The notes below the pieces were generated by a model that was given only the letters and a program-made list of their open reading frames with translations, was not told the origin of the DNA and did not search any database. A program made the position numbers and the translations under genes. Below, piece by piece: positions 1 through 4,667 of a stretch of 32,847 nucleotides of DNA. Source of the DNA: a virus; the IMG/VR virus record IMGVR_UViG_3300029319_000242, positions 1-32,847 of that record; one strand, 5' to 3'. Positions within the stretch are counted from its first letter, which is position 1. Every line of letters begins with the position of its first letter.

Positions 1-1
1 T

Positions 2-160
2 AACATTATGTGCTATGGTAATTTAAGAAGGAAAGTAAAAACAATTCGTACAAATAATGAACCAATTATTGTTACTTTCCCAGATGTATCTTTCAGAGAA
101 CTTACACACTTTGAGGAAGAATTAGAAATGAGAAAGTATATACGAGACAACCCTAATTAG
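2..160 (+). CDS. Small protein, 5' end possibly outside window
   Basis: The frame is open from base 2 to the TAG at 158-160. It encodes about 52 residues ending in RKYIRDNPN. An ATG at 8-10 could be the start, giving a 51-residue protein, but nothing upstream is visible to show a ribosome binding site, so it may be the C-terminal end of a longer gene. The product is mixed charged and hydrophobic, with no signal peptide or membrane segment. I do not recognise a family. The next gene begins 15 bases downstream, so the two may be cotranscribed. Confidence 0.45.
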   Translation, partial: NIMCYGNLRRKVKTIRTNNEPIIVTFPDVSFRELTHFEEELEMRKYIRDNPN

Positions 161-175
161 ACGAGGCCCACTAAC

Positions 176-361
176 ATGAATTACAGACAATTAAGAGACG
201 AGTTACTCACACTTAGTGATGAACAGTTAGAGTTAACAATTACTGTACTTAATCGGGATAGTGAATATTTTACAAGTACAATTGGCGGTCTTTATTATTC
301 AACAGAGGAGGACGATTACAATGAGGTTCTTGTTGCTGGACACCCGTATCTTATGGTATAA
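176..361 (+). CDS. Small conserved hypothetical protein (61 aa)
   Basis: This is a short acidic protein beginning MNYRQLRDELLTLSDEQL. It resembles a type of small ORF common in marine phage and cyanobacterial sequences that begins with a YRxLRxxLxxLxxEQL helix and ends in a GHP motif (here AGHPYLMV). Function is unknown. There is no membrane segment or signal peptide. The ATG is preceded by CCCACTAAC and a weak GAGG rather than a strong Shine-Dalgarno; the CCACTAA sequence recurs before two other ATGs in the noncoding region downstream. A gene-free stretch of about 960 bases follows. The family impression is from memory and unverified. Confidence 0.6.
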   Translation: MNYRQLRDELLTLSDEQLELTITVLNRDSEYFTSTIGGLYYSTEEDDYNEVLVAGHPYLMV

Positions 362-460
362 AAATGTAAAGAAATACGGGTAAAAAAGACTCGTTTTTAT
401 GATATTTTGTAAAAAAAGGTTTCGTCTAGTAAGTGATAAGAATTCACACACGATTAGACC

Positions 461-473
461 CCACTAAATGTTA
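461..473 (+). repeat. CCACTAAATGTTA repeat, copy 1
   Basis: This 13-bp sequence occurs again exactly at 623-635. Both copies contain an ATG followed by 13 sense codons and a stop (468-509 and 630-671). A shorter relative, CCCACTAAC, sits directly before the ATG of the 61-aa gene at 176. The preceding ATTAGAC also recurs upstream of that gene (156-162). Confidence 0.6.
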
Positions 474-611
474 GTAATTGCAAGGAAAGTGCATGAGTTT
501 CGTTATTAGTGTAGAAGGAAGGATTAGAGTCCTTATTTTATATTAATAAATGGTTAAATAAATGTATATCTATTCTCTATAGATTGCGTGAGGAATGTGT
601 ATAGAATCCTT

Positions 612-666
612 ATAGAATACGTCCACTAAATGTTACTATCTTTAGTGATCTTGGCGGGTATTCTAT
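612..666. repeat. Nested inverted repeat / possible structured element
   Basis: The outer arms are ATAGAATAC at 612-620 and GTATTCTAT at 658-666 (9 bp, perfect). Inside lie CACTAAA at 624-630 and TTTAGTG at 641-647 (7 bp, perfect, 10-base loop). The internal gap is 3 bases on the left and 10 on the right. It could be a folded RNA, a cruciform or a protein-binding palindrome. There is no U-run downstream, so it is not a standard intrinsic terminator. Confidence 0.45.
623..635 (+). repeat. CCACTAAATGTTA repeat, copy 2
   Basis: Exact second copy of the 13-mer at 461-473. Here the CACTAAA part (624-630) is also one arm of a perfect 7-bp inverted repeat with TTTAGTG at 641-647, so this copy can fold into a hairpin and the first cannot in the same way. 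Confidence 0.6.
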
Positions 667-723
667 CATAAAACCTCAGAAAAGTCAACACCCTTCAGTA
701 ACAATCAGCAGACCCTAATAATC

Positions 724-752
724 GTGACAAAATAACACTTTTCGTGTATAAT
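724..752 (+). promoter_or_regulatory. Putative sigma70 promoter
   Basis: GTGACA (724-729), a 17-base spacer and a perfect TATAAT (747-752). This suits host sigma70-type polymerase. No long gene follows within 500 bases, so the transcript would be a leader or noncoding RNA reading through the repeat region. Confidence 0.45.
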
Positions 753-816
753 AGCCTCATAAAGTAACAGAAACCTTATGAACAGTTAGTATTAATTAAG
801 GACATAAGATTGCAGA

Positions 817-834
817 GAGTTCGTGATACTTAGT
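817..834 (+). repeat. 18-bp direct repeat GAGTTCGTGATACTTAGT, copy 1
   Basis: Perfect 18-bp direct repeat; the second copy is at 1048-1065. Here it abuts the DnaA-box-like hairpin. The last ten bases, GATACTTAGT, also occur just before the gp15 start codon at 31971-31980, which may be chance. Confidence 0.75.
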
Positions 835-902
835 TTTCCACAATTACCTGTGGAAAAGTGTAAAGAACTGTGTGGCCTTATGTGTTAACAACCTGTGGAA
901 AA
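834..902. promoter_or_regulatory. Cluster of three DnaA-box-like 9-mers (TTTTCCACA)
   Basis: TTTTCCACA lies at 834-842 on the + strand and at 849-857 and 894-902 on the - strand. The first two are separated by six bases (ATTACC) and form a perfect 9-bp inverted repeat. The second and third share the longer ACCTGTGGAAAA (846-857, 891-902). TTTTCCACA is, to my knowledge, the form of DnaA box described at cyanobacterial origins, differing by one base from E. coli TTATCCACA. One other copy was seen inside the gp8 gene (19598-19606), so single copies arise by chance, but three in 69 bases is unusual. Confidence 0.55.
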
Positions 903-1011
903 CTTAGTGCATAAAAGTGTCAAGAATAGGTGCACAATCTGTATAGAGTGAGTATAAACAATTCACACAGACTTGAAGCCCTTATGTGATACTTTCCCGC
1001 CTTATAATAAC

Positions 1012-1041
1012 TTGACAGATTAACAGTTATTATGATACAAT
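1012..1041 (+). promoter_or_regulatory. Putative sigma70 promoter
   Basis: Perfect TTGACA (1012-1017), an 18-base spacer and TACAAT (1036-1041). Transcription would start at about 1048, at the second copy of the 18-bp repeat. It could drive the small gene at 1321. Confidence 0.5.
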
Positions 1042-1047
1042 TAGGGG

Positions 1048-1065
1048 GAGTTCGTGATACTTAGT
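1048..1065 (+). repeat. 18-bp direct repeat GAGTTCGTGATACTTAGT, copy 2
   Basis: Exact copy of 817-834. In both places the 18-mer is followed by a CCTTATG element and AACAAC (at 876-892 after copy 1, and 1068-1087 after copy 2). Copy 2 lacks the TTTTCCACA hairpin found between them after copy 1. This looks like a partial, degenerated tandem duplication of about 230 bases. Confidence 0.75.
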
Positions 1066-1320
1066 GACCTTATGAGTTATTAACAACAATTGACAGTGTT
1101 TTGTGCCCTTATGTGTTGTTATGCCCCGCCCCTTGCCGTTTAAAAGCTGCTAACTACCCTAACCTACAGAGGTGACAAACCGAGAGAGTAATATAAGACC
1201 ATAAAAAAAATTCTGAGATATAAAACGACCACCAAATACCCTGATAGATAAAAAATTTCCCATGGCCTCAAACGCCCTCAGAGGTCTCATAAGAATTCGA
1301 AAGTAATATATAAACTAAAA

Positions 1321-1509
1321 ATGCAAACAACAGGATTACAAATGAGCAATGAGAATAGCTTAGCAGATGTTGATATAGATCAATATGAGAAAGATCTTAT
1401 CATAGAGACCTTGCAATACCGTTTAGAACATGACGACCATTTAATACAGGAAATGACCCTCAAGGACAACTTAGAAGACTTAATGTCCAAACTCGAAGGT
1501 GAGGAATAA
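1321..1509 (+). CDS. Small acidic hypothetical protein (62 aa)
   Basis: A short, strongly acidic and probably helical protein (EKDLIIETLQYRLEHDDHLIQE... ending KLEGEE). No membrane segment or known motif was recognised. No Shine-Dalgarno precedes the ATG at 1321; an internal ATG at residue 8 (1342) is an alternative start that would give MSNENSLADVD. It sits between the repeat-rich region and the glycosyltransferase-like gene and ends before that gene's promoter. It could be a small regulator or inhibitor, but nothing in the sequence shows this. Confidence 0.6.
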   Translation: MQTTGLQMSNENSLADVDIDQYEKDLIIETLQYRLEHDDHLIQEMTLKDNLEDLMSKLEGEE

Positions 1510-1516
1510 CACACCA

Positions 1517-1545
1517 TTGCAATTATTTGATTGAAGTGGTATAAT
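1517..1545 (+). promoter_or_regulatory. Sigma70-like promoter upstream of glycosyltransferase-like gene
   Basis: TTGCAA (1517-1522), a 17-base spacer and a perfect TATAAT (1540-1545), placing the start of transcription at about 1552 and leaving a leader of roughly 17 bases before the ATG at 1569. This resembles an early or middle host-polymerase promoter and contrasts with the late promoters ahead of the structural genes. Confidence 0.6.
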
Positions 1546-1568
1546 AATAACATAGTAATTCAATAATT

Positions 1569-2324
1569 ATGGCAAAAGGATTTACAGTAAAGACTGCAGC
1601 ACCAACAAAGAAGAAAACAGACACCTTTGATCTGGCAGCAGCAAAAGAGATGATAAAAGGAAAGACAATTGTATTCTGTTTACCAGGTAGAGGAGTTTCC
1701 TACCAGTTTCTGAAGAGTTTTGTATCCTTATGCTTTGATCTGGTTCAGAGTGGGGCAAGTATCCAAATCTCTCAGGACTACTCATCGATGGTCAACTTTG
1801 CTCGATGTAAGTGTCTTGGTGCAAATGTACTACGAGGGCCTGACCAGTTACCGTGGGATGGTAAACTGAAGTATGACTATCAGTTATGGATAGACTCTGA
1901 TATTGTATTCAATACCGAACAGTTCTATCGTCTTGTAGCACATGATAAGGATATTGCAGCAGGTTGGTACATGACAGAAGATGGAAGAACTACCTCAGTT
2001 GCCCACTGGTTAGAAGAAGGTGATTTCCGTTCCAATGGTGGAGTCATGAATCACGAGACTGGTGAATCCATGTCCAAGCGTAAGAAACCTTTCACAGTGG
2101 ATTACACAGGATTCGGTTGGGTTCTTATAAAGAACGGAGTATTCGAGCACGAGAAAATGAAGTATCCGTGGTTCGCTCCTAAGATGCAGGTGTTTGAGTC
2201 TGGTGAAGTACAGGATATGTGTGGAGAGGATGTTTCTTTCTGCCTAGATGCAATGGATGCAGGTTTTGAGATCTGGTGCGATCCTACAATCAGAGTTGGT
2301 CATGAGAAGATGCGGATTATTTAA
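1569..2324 (+). CDS. Glycosyltransferase-like protein (GT-A type)
   Basis: This 251-residue protein looks like a compact GT-A glycosyltransferase. The segment DYQLWIDSDIVFN contains a DSD triad (residues 109-111) in the position of the DxD motif that binds metal and the sugar nucleotide. GEDVSFCLDAMDAGFEIW (from residue 219) resembles the ED motif that supplies the acceptor-activating acid, and RVGHEK (about 242-247) ends the fold with a histidine typical of such enzymes. The N-terminal 20 residues are lysine and threonine rich. No signal peptide or membrane segment is visible, so it should act in the host cytoplasm. Substrate is unknown: virion protein glycosylation, DNA base modification or host surface modification are all possible. 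It follows a sigma70-type promoter and has no strong Shine-Dalgarno. Confidence 0.7.
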   Translation: MAKGFTVKTAAPTKKKTDTFDLAAAKEMIKGKTIVFCLPGRGVSYQFLKSFVSLCFDLVQSGASIQISQDYSSMVNFARCKCLGANVLRGPDQLPWDGKLKYDYQLWIDSDIVFNTEQFYRLVAHDKDIAAGWYMTEDGRTTSVAHWLEEGDFRSNGGVMNHETGESMSKRKKPFTVDYTGFGWVLIKNGVFEHEKMKYPWFAPKMQVFESGEVQDMCGEDVSFCLDAMDAGFEIWCDPTIRVGHEKMRII

Positions 2325-2386
2325 TCTGCTCTTTTCGGCCGCGTTTAAAAAAAATCGTCGTATTACACATTAAGGAGATCTAATTT

Positions 2387-2527
2387 ATGGCAATGCATAG
2401 TTTAATGAATCAGGATACTACTGAAGCTCGTCCCAAGAAAACAAGACAAGGAAAAGGAAAACATAGTAAGTATTCTGCTACGAGTCGCAATGGGGCAAAA
2501 AAGAAGTACAGAGGTCAAGGTAAATGA
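2387..2527 (+). CDS. Small basic protein (46 aa), conserved-looking
   Basis: The frame runs from ATG 2387 to TGA 2525-2527, with a good Shine-Dalgarno AAGGAGA at 2372-2378. The product is very basic: RPKKTRQGKGKHSKYSATSR, then GAKKKYRGQGK at the C terminus. The K/R/G pattern suggests nucleic-acid or ribosome binding. I believe near-identical small basic proteins occur in marine T4-like cyanophages, but without known function. Its stop overlaps the start of the next gene (ATGA), indicating translational coupling. Confidence 0.7.
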   Translation: MAMHSLMNQDTTEARPKKTRQGKGKHSKYSATSRNGAKKKYRGQGK

Positions 2528-2706
2528 TATCTAATAAGAATTTAAAGAGAACACCGAGTCGTATTAGAACTCGGTTTATTTCTGTCTTTGCACTAATTAT
2601 ATCTTTAATTAGTTTTGGAACTAGTTTTCTAACGATTCTGTATATTAATAGTACTGCGTTTGAAAATTTACTAGAAATGAAAGGTTTTGTAAGAAGTAAC
2701 AACTAA
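2524..2706 (+). CDS. Small single-pass membrane protein (60 aa)
   Basis: The ATG at 2524 overlaps the stop of the preceding basic-protein gene. Residues 1-17 are rich in K and R (KNLKRTPSRIRTRF), followed by a strongly hydrophobic segment at about 18-41 (FISVFALIISLISFGTSFLT...) and a short tail. The positive-inside rule predicts an inside N terminus and an outside or periplasmic C terminus. It could be an uncleaved signal anchor, a holin-like or superinfection-exclusion type protein; the sequence does not decide. The next gene starts immediately after its stop. Confidence 0.55.
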   Translation: MISNKNLKRTPSRIRTRFISVFALIISLISFGTSFLTILYINSTAFENLLEMKGFVRSNN

Positions 2707-3378
2707 ATGGCTTGTTTAATTGCGAATTTACCATCCTATGAAGTATGGGTAAGAAAAGAGTACCTGACCGACCATAAGAGTGGTCATGGTGAGTTTGTGA
2801 AAGGAGTATGGGTATCTGCAAAGAGTATACCTGGTAGAGCATTCTATTTCGAGACTTACTTACCAGATTATGCTGCGATGTTTGATAAATTACCGATCTC
2901 TGCCTTCACAAGCGACCCTGAGACACCCAAACCTGATATGACCCTACATAATCTTCAGTTTTGGAATTGTATGGACTACGGAGTCGTAGCGGTGCAGAAG
3001 CAGTTTATTGGTTCAATGCACTATGAGGTTTATACAAGAGACTACGGAACGCAAACTGGTACATATATTTGCACTCTTGACAACTATCATCAGGATGTAG
3101 ACGCAATTGACTACTCGACAAGTGAACAACCAGCTGAACATAAGAGTCATAACCTCTTAGAACTTGATAATGGACAGTTTTGTCTGTATCCAAACAACAG
3201 AATGAGGATCTATGATAACAGTTTGACACCAGAAACACCCAAAGTTCCTGATTTTAATGTATCAACCGTATATTATCAGGTAGAAAACGGTCATGATCGT
3301 GATGGATTGGGTTCAGAAGAGAATTATTTCTGGAAAACTGCTAAAGAACGTAAAGGAGGTAAAGAAAATGAGTTTTGA
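2707..3378 (+). CDS. Conserved cyanophage protein of unknown function (223 aa)
   Basis: The N terminus, MACLIANLPSYEVWVRKEYL, and the VWVSAKSIPGRAFYFETYLP segment (about 36-55) look like a family I associate with T4-like cyanophages, usually found among structural or accessory genes and without assigned function. It is soluble and rich in aromatic residues (Y, F, W), with HxxxH-like spacing near DNYHQDVDAIDY but no recognisable catalytic motif. The C-terminal 20 residues are charged (KERKGGKENEF). The start directly follows the preceding stop. Its last 11 bases overlap the next gene's start, and the Shine-Dalgarno AAGGAGGT (3353-3360) for that gene lies within its 3' end. Confidence 0.65.
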   Translation: MACLIANLPSYEVWVRKEYLTDHKSGHGEFVKGVWVSAKSIPGRAFYFETYLPDYAAMFDKLPISAFTSDPETPKPDMTLHNLQFWNCMDYGVVAVQKQFIGSMHYEVYTRDYGTQTGTYICTLDNYHQDVDAIDYSTSEQPAEHKSHNLLELDNGQFCLYPNNRMRIYDNSLTPETPKVPDFNVSTVYYQVENGHDRDGLGSEENYFWKTAKERKGGKENEF

Positions 3379-4150
3379 TACTAATTACTATAGTAAGTAT
3401 GGTAAAAACATTATTAGTCAGAATGGAGAGGATGGTGTCATTGAGCAATTGTTTAGTGACCTTAATATTACTGATGGAATAGTTGTTGAATTTGGTGCAT
3501 GGGATGGAGTATATCTAAGTAACATTTTTAATCTATGGAAAAATAAAGGTTTTAATGCACTTCTTATAGAAGGGGATTCTTATAGAGCAGATCAACTACT
3601 TAATAGTTTAAAAGACTATGACAATACTGAAGCAATGAATTGTTTTGTTGATCCAGATTCAAAAGGAGAGTATTGTTTGGATAATTTATTAAAACTATCC
3701 GAATTTAATATCACCAATGATAATCTATCATTAATATCAATGGATACTGATGGGCTTGATTATGAGATATTTGAATCTTTAAGTGAATACCGTCCTAAAG
3801 TTATTATAATTGAGACTTTAACTCTTCAAGATGGACAAGACATGCATGAAGACAAACATGCAAAGGGTGAAAGAGGTAATACTGGTTATATTATCAATAA
3901 TTTAAAGTCAACTTGGAATTTAGCAGAGAAAAAAGGTTATAAAGTAGTTTGTCACACAGGAAATGCGTTTTTAGTTAGAGATGATTTGGTAAATTTGCTA
4001 CCAGATACGGATTTTTCCTTTGAAAGCATCCATTGTTATGAATCAGACAATGCAATTTGGCAATCTTTGAATGAAAATGGTGAAAAAACAGAAAATATCA
4101 ATTATCAAACTATAAAATATCAAAATTTTCTAAATGAGGCACTAAAATGA
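3368..4150 (+). CDS. FkbM-like SAM-dependent methyltransferase
   Basis: I chose the ATG at 3368 because a strong AAGGAGGT (3353-3360) precedes it and because conserved sequence begins right after it; an upstream in-frame ATG at 3293 lies inside the previous gene. The 260-residue product has SQNGEDGVIEQLF (residues 17-29), VVEFGAWDGVYLSN (39-52), which fits motif I of a Rossmann methyltransferase (E/D-x-G-x-x-x-G), IEGD (about 66-69) as the acidic motif II, and SMDTDGLDYEIF (about 124-135) followed by VIIIET. This pattern is typical of FkbM-related enzymes, which O-methylate sugars and other small acceptors. With the nearby glycosyltransferase-like gene it suggests glycan modification. Its stop overlaps the ATG of a 21-codon ORF. 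Confidence 0.65.
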   Translation: MSFDTNYYSKYGKNIISQNGEDGVIEQLFSDLNITDGIVVEFGAWDGVYLSNIFNLWKNKGFNALLIEGDSYRADQLLNSLKDYDNTEAMNCFVDPDSKGEYCLDNLLKLSEFNITNDNLSLISMDTDGLDYEIFESLSEYRPKVIIIETLTLQDGQDMHEDKHAKGERGNTGYIINNLKSTWNLAEKKGYKVVCHTGNAFLVRDDLVNLLPDTDFSFESIHCYESDNAIWQSLNENGEKTENINYQTIKYQNFLNEALK

Positions 4151-4212
4151 CTGAAAAAAAGGAAGAAAAAGATGAAAGAGAGCAATACGACAAGATTCCT
4201 AGTCGTTATTAA
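4147..4212 (+). CDS. Possible 21-aa charged peptide
   Basis: ATG 4147 overlaps the methyltransferase stop in an ATGA arrangement and the frame closes at TAA 4210-4212. The peptide is almost entirely charged (EKKEEKDEREQYDK) and ends in IPSRY. The overlap favours translational coupling, and AAGGAAG-like purines are scattered nearby. It is too short to assign, and could equally be a chance frame. Confidence 0.35.
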   Translation: MTEKKEEKDEREQYDKIPSRY

Positions 4213-4214
4213 GC

Positions 4215-4222
4215 AATAAATA
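4215..4222 (+). promoter_or_regulatory. T4-type late promoter (AATAAATA) for the baseplate block
   Basis: AATAAATA at 4215-4222 is one base from the T4 late consensus TATAAATA recognised by the gp55 sigma factor with gp33/gp45. It lies in the only gap between the accessory cluster and gene 25, about 43 bases before the gp25 ATG. Cyanomyovirus late promoters are reported with a variable first base. Confidence 0.55.
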
Positions 4223-4265
4223 CTAAAAACCATTATAGATATACTAACAAGTGTATCAAATTTGA

Positions 4266-4667
4266 ATGCCCGTACAAATATCCCGTGCATTTAAGGATAT
4301 TAGTTTATCCTTTTCAAGACATCCAGTTACAAATGACATTGTAGTTCTCCGAAATGAGGACGCAATCAAGAAATCGGTAATTAATTTATGCCGAACTAAA
4401 CTTAATGAGCGATTTTTTAATGAATTATTAGGTACACAAATTGAAGAATCACTGTTTGACTTAAATAATGGTGACATTGCATCTATTTTAGAGACAGAAA
4501 TAGAGACTTTATTGGAAAACTATGAGCCTAGAATATCTTTAAACGATGTTTCTGCCGTAGCAAGACCTGATGAGCACGATTTATACATTCGTATTGGTTA
4601 TTTTATTACAGGATTACCTTTTCCTGCACAAAATATAGAATTTTTACTACAACCGACTAGGGTATAA
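4266..4667 (+). CDS. 25: Baseplate wedge subunit gp25
   Basis: 133 residues, almost exactly the T4 gp25 length (132). The N terminus MPVQISRAFKDISLSFSRHP followed by TNDIVVLRNEDAIKKSVINL and a central ELLGTQIEESLFDL is the characteristic gp25/GpW pattern shared by contractile-tail baseplates. gp25 is the sheath-nucleating wedge subunit at the top of the inner baseplate, where it joins gp6 and the first sheath ring. The gene is first after the late promoter and its TAA shares a base with the ATG of gene 6 (TAATG), so the two are translationally coupled. Confidence 0.92.
   Translation: MPVQISRAFKDISLSFSRHPVTNDIVVLRNEDAIKKSVINLCRTKLNERFFNELLGTQIEESLFDLNNGDIASILETEIETLLENYEPRISLNDVSAVARPDEHDLYIRIGYFITGLPFPAQNIEFLLQPTRV

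Larger units (their letters stand above)
774..1113 (+). repeat. Five dispersed CCTTATG copies (iteron-like)
   Basis: Copies start at 774, 876, 980, 1068 and 1107, all on the + strand. Three read CCTTATGTG (876, 980, 1107) and one CCTTATGAG (1068). Two are followed by a TTAACAAC (885-892, 1080-1087). The first three are spaced about 100 bases apart. The clustering in one noncoding stretch suggests binding sites for a protein, but the motif is short. Confidence 0.45.
362..1320. other. Repeat-rich intergenic region, origin-like or regulatory
   Basis: No reading frame of credible length is present on either strand. The region contains three TTTTCCACA 9-mers within 834-902, an 18-bp direct repeat (817-834 and 1048-1065), five CCTTATG copies (774-1113), two copies of CCACTAAATGTTA (461-473, 623-635), a nested inverted repeat (612-666), an almost pure A/T stretch around 534-580, and two plausible sigma70 promoters. 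Direct repeats, DnaA-box-like 9-mers and an AT-rich tract are the usual ingredients of a replication origin, but T4-like phages are not known to depend on host DnaA. A dense control region for the downstream accessory genes, or a structured noncoding RNA, are alternatives. Confidence 0.6.

Noticed and set aside
468-509. A 13-codon frame beginning MLVIARKVHEF that recalls the N terminus of CsrA regulators.
   Set aside because: The similarity covers about eight residues and the frame stops after 13 codons, so it cannot encode CsrA; it is kept only as a minicistron with a repeated start context.
834-857. The TTTTCCACA hairpin as an intrinsic terminator.
   Set aside because: The stem is AT-rich and is not followed by a run of T on either strand; the DnaA-box reading explains the sequence better.
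1264-1285. A GGCCTC ... GAGGTC hairpin before the 62-aa gene.
   Set aside because: A six-bp stem with a G-T pair is common by chance and no regulatory feature accompanies it.
362-1320. tRNA genes or a CRISPR array in the noncoding region.
   Set aside because: No GGTTCRA-type T-loop or cloverleaf was seen, and the repeats are too few and irregularly spaced for CRISPR.
2325-2386. A terminator after the glycosyltransferase-like gene, suggested by CGGCCG and a run of A.
   Set aside because: The palindrome is only six bases with no loop, and the run is A rather than T on the + strand.
3293-3367. An upstream in-frame ATG for the methyltransferase gene.
   Set aside because: It lies inside the previous gene, has no ribosome binding site, and adds residues without family similarity; AAGGAGGT before 3368 fixes the start.
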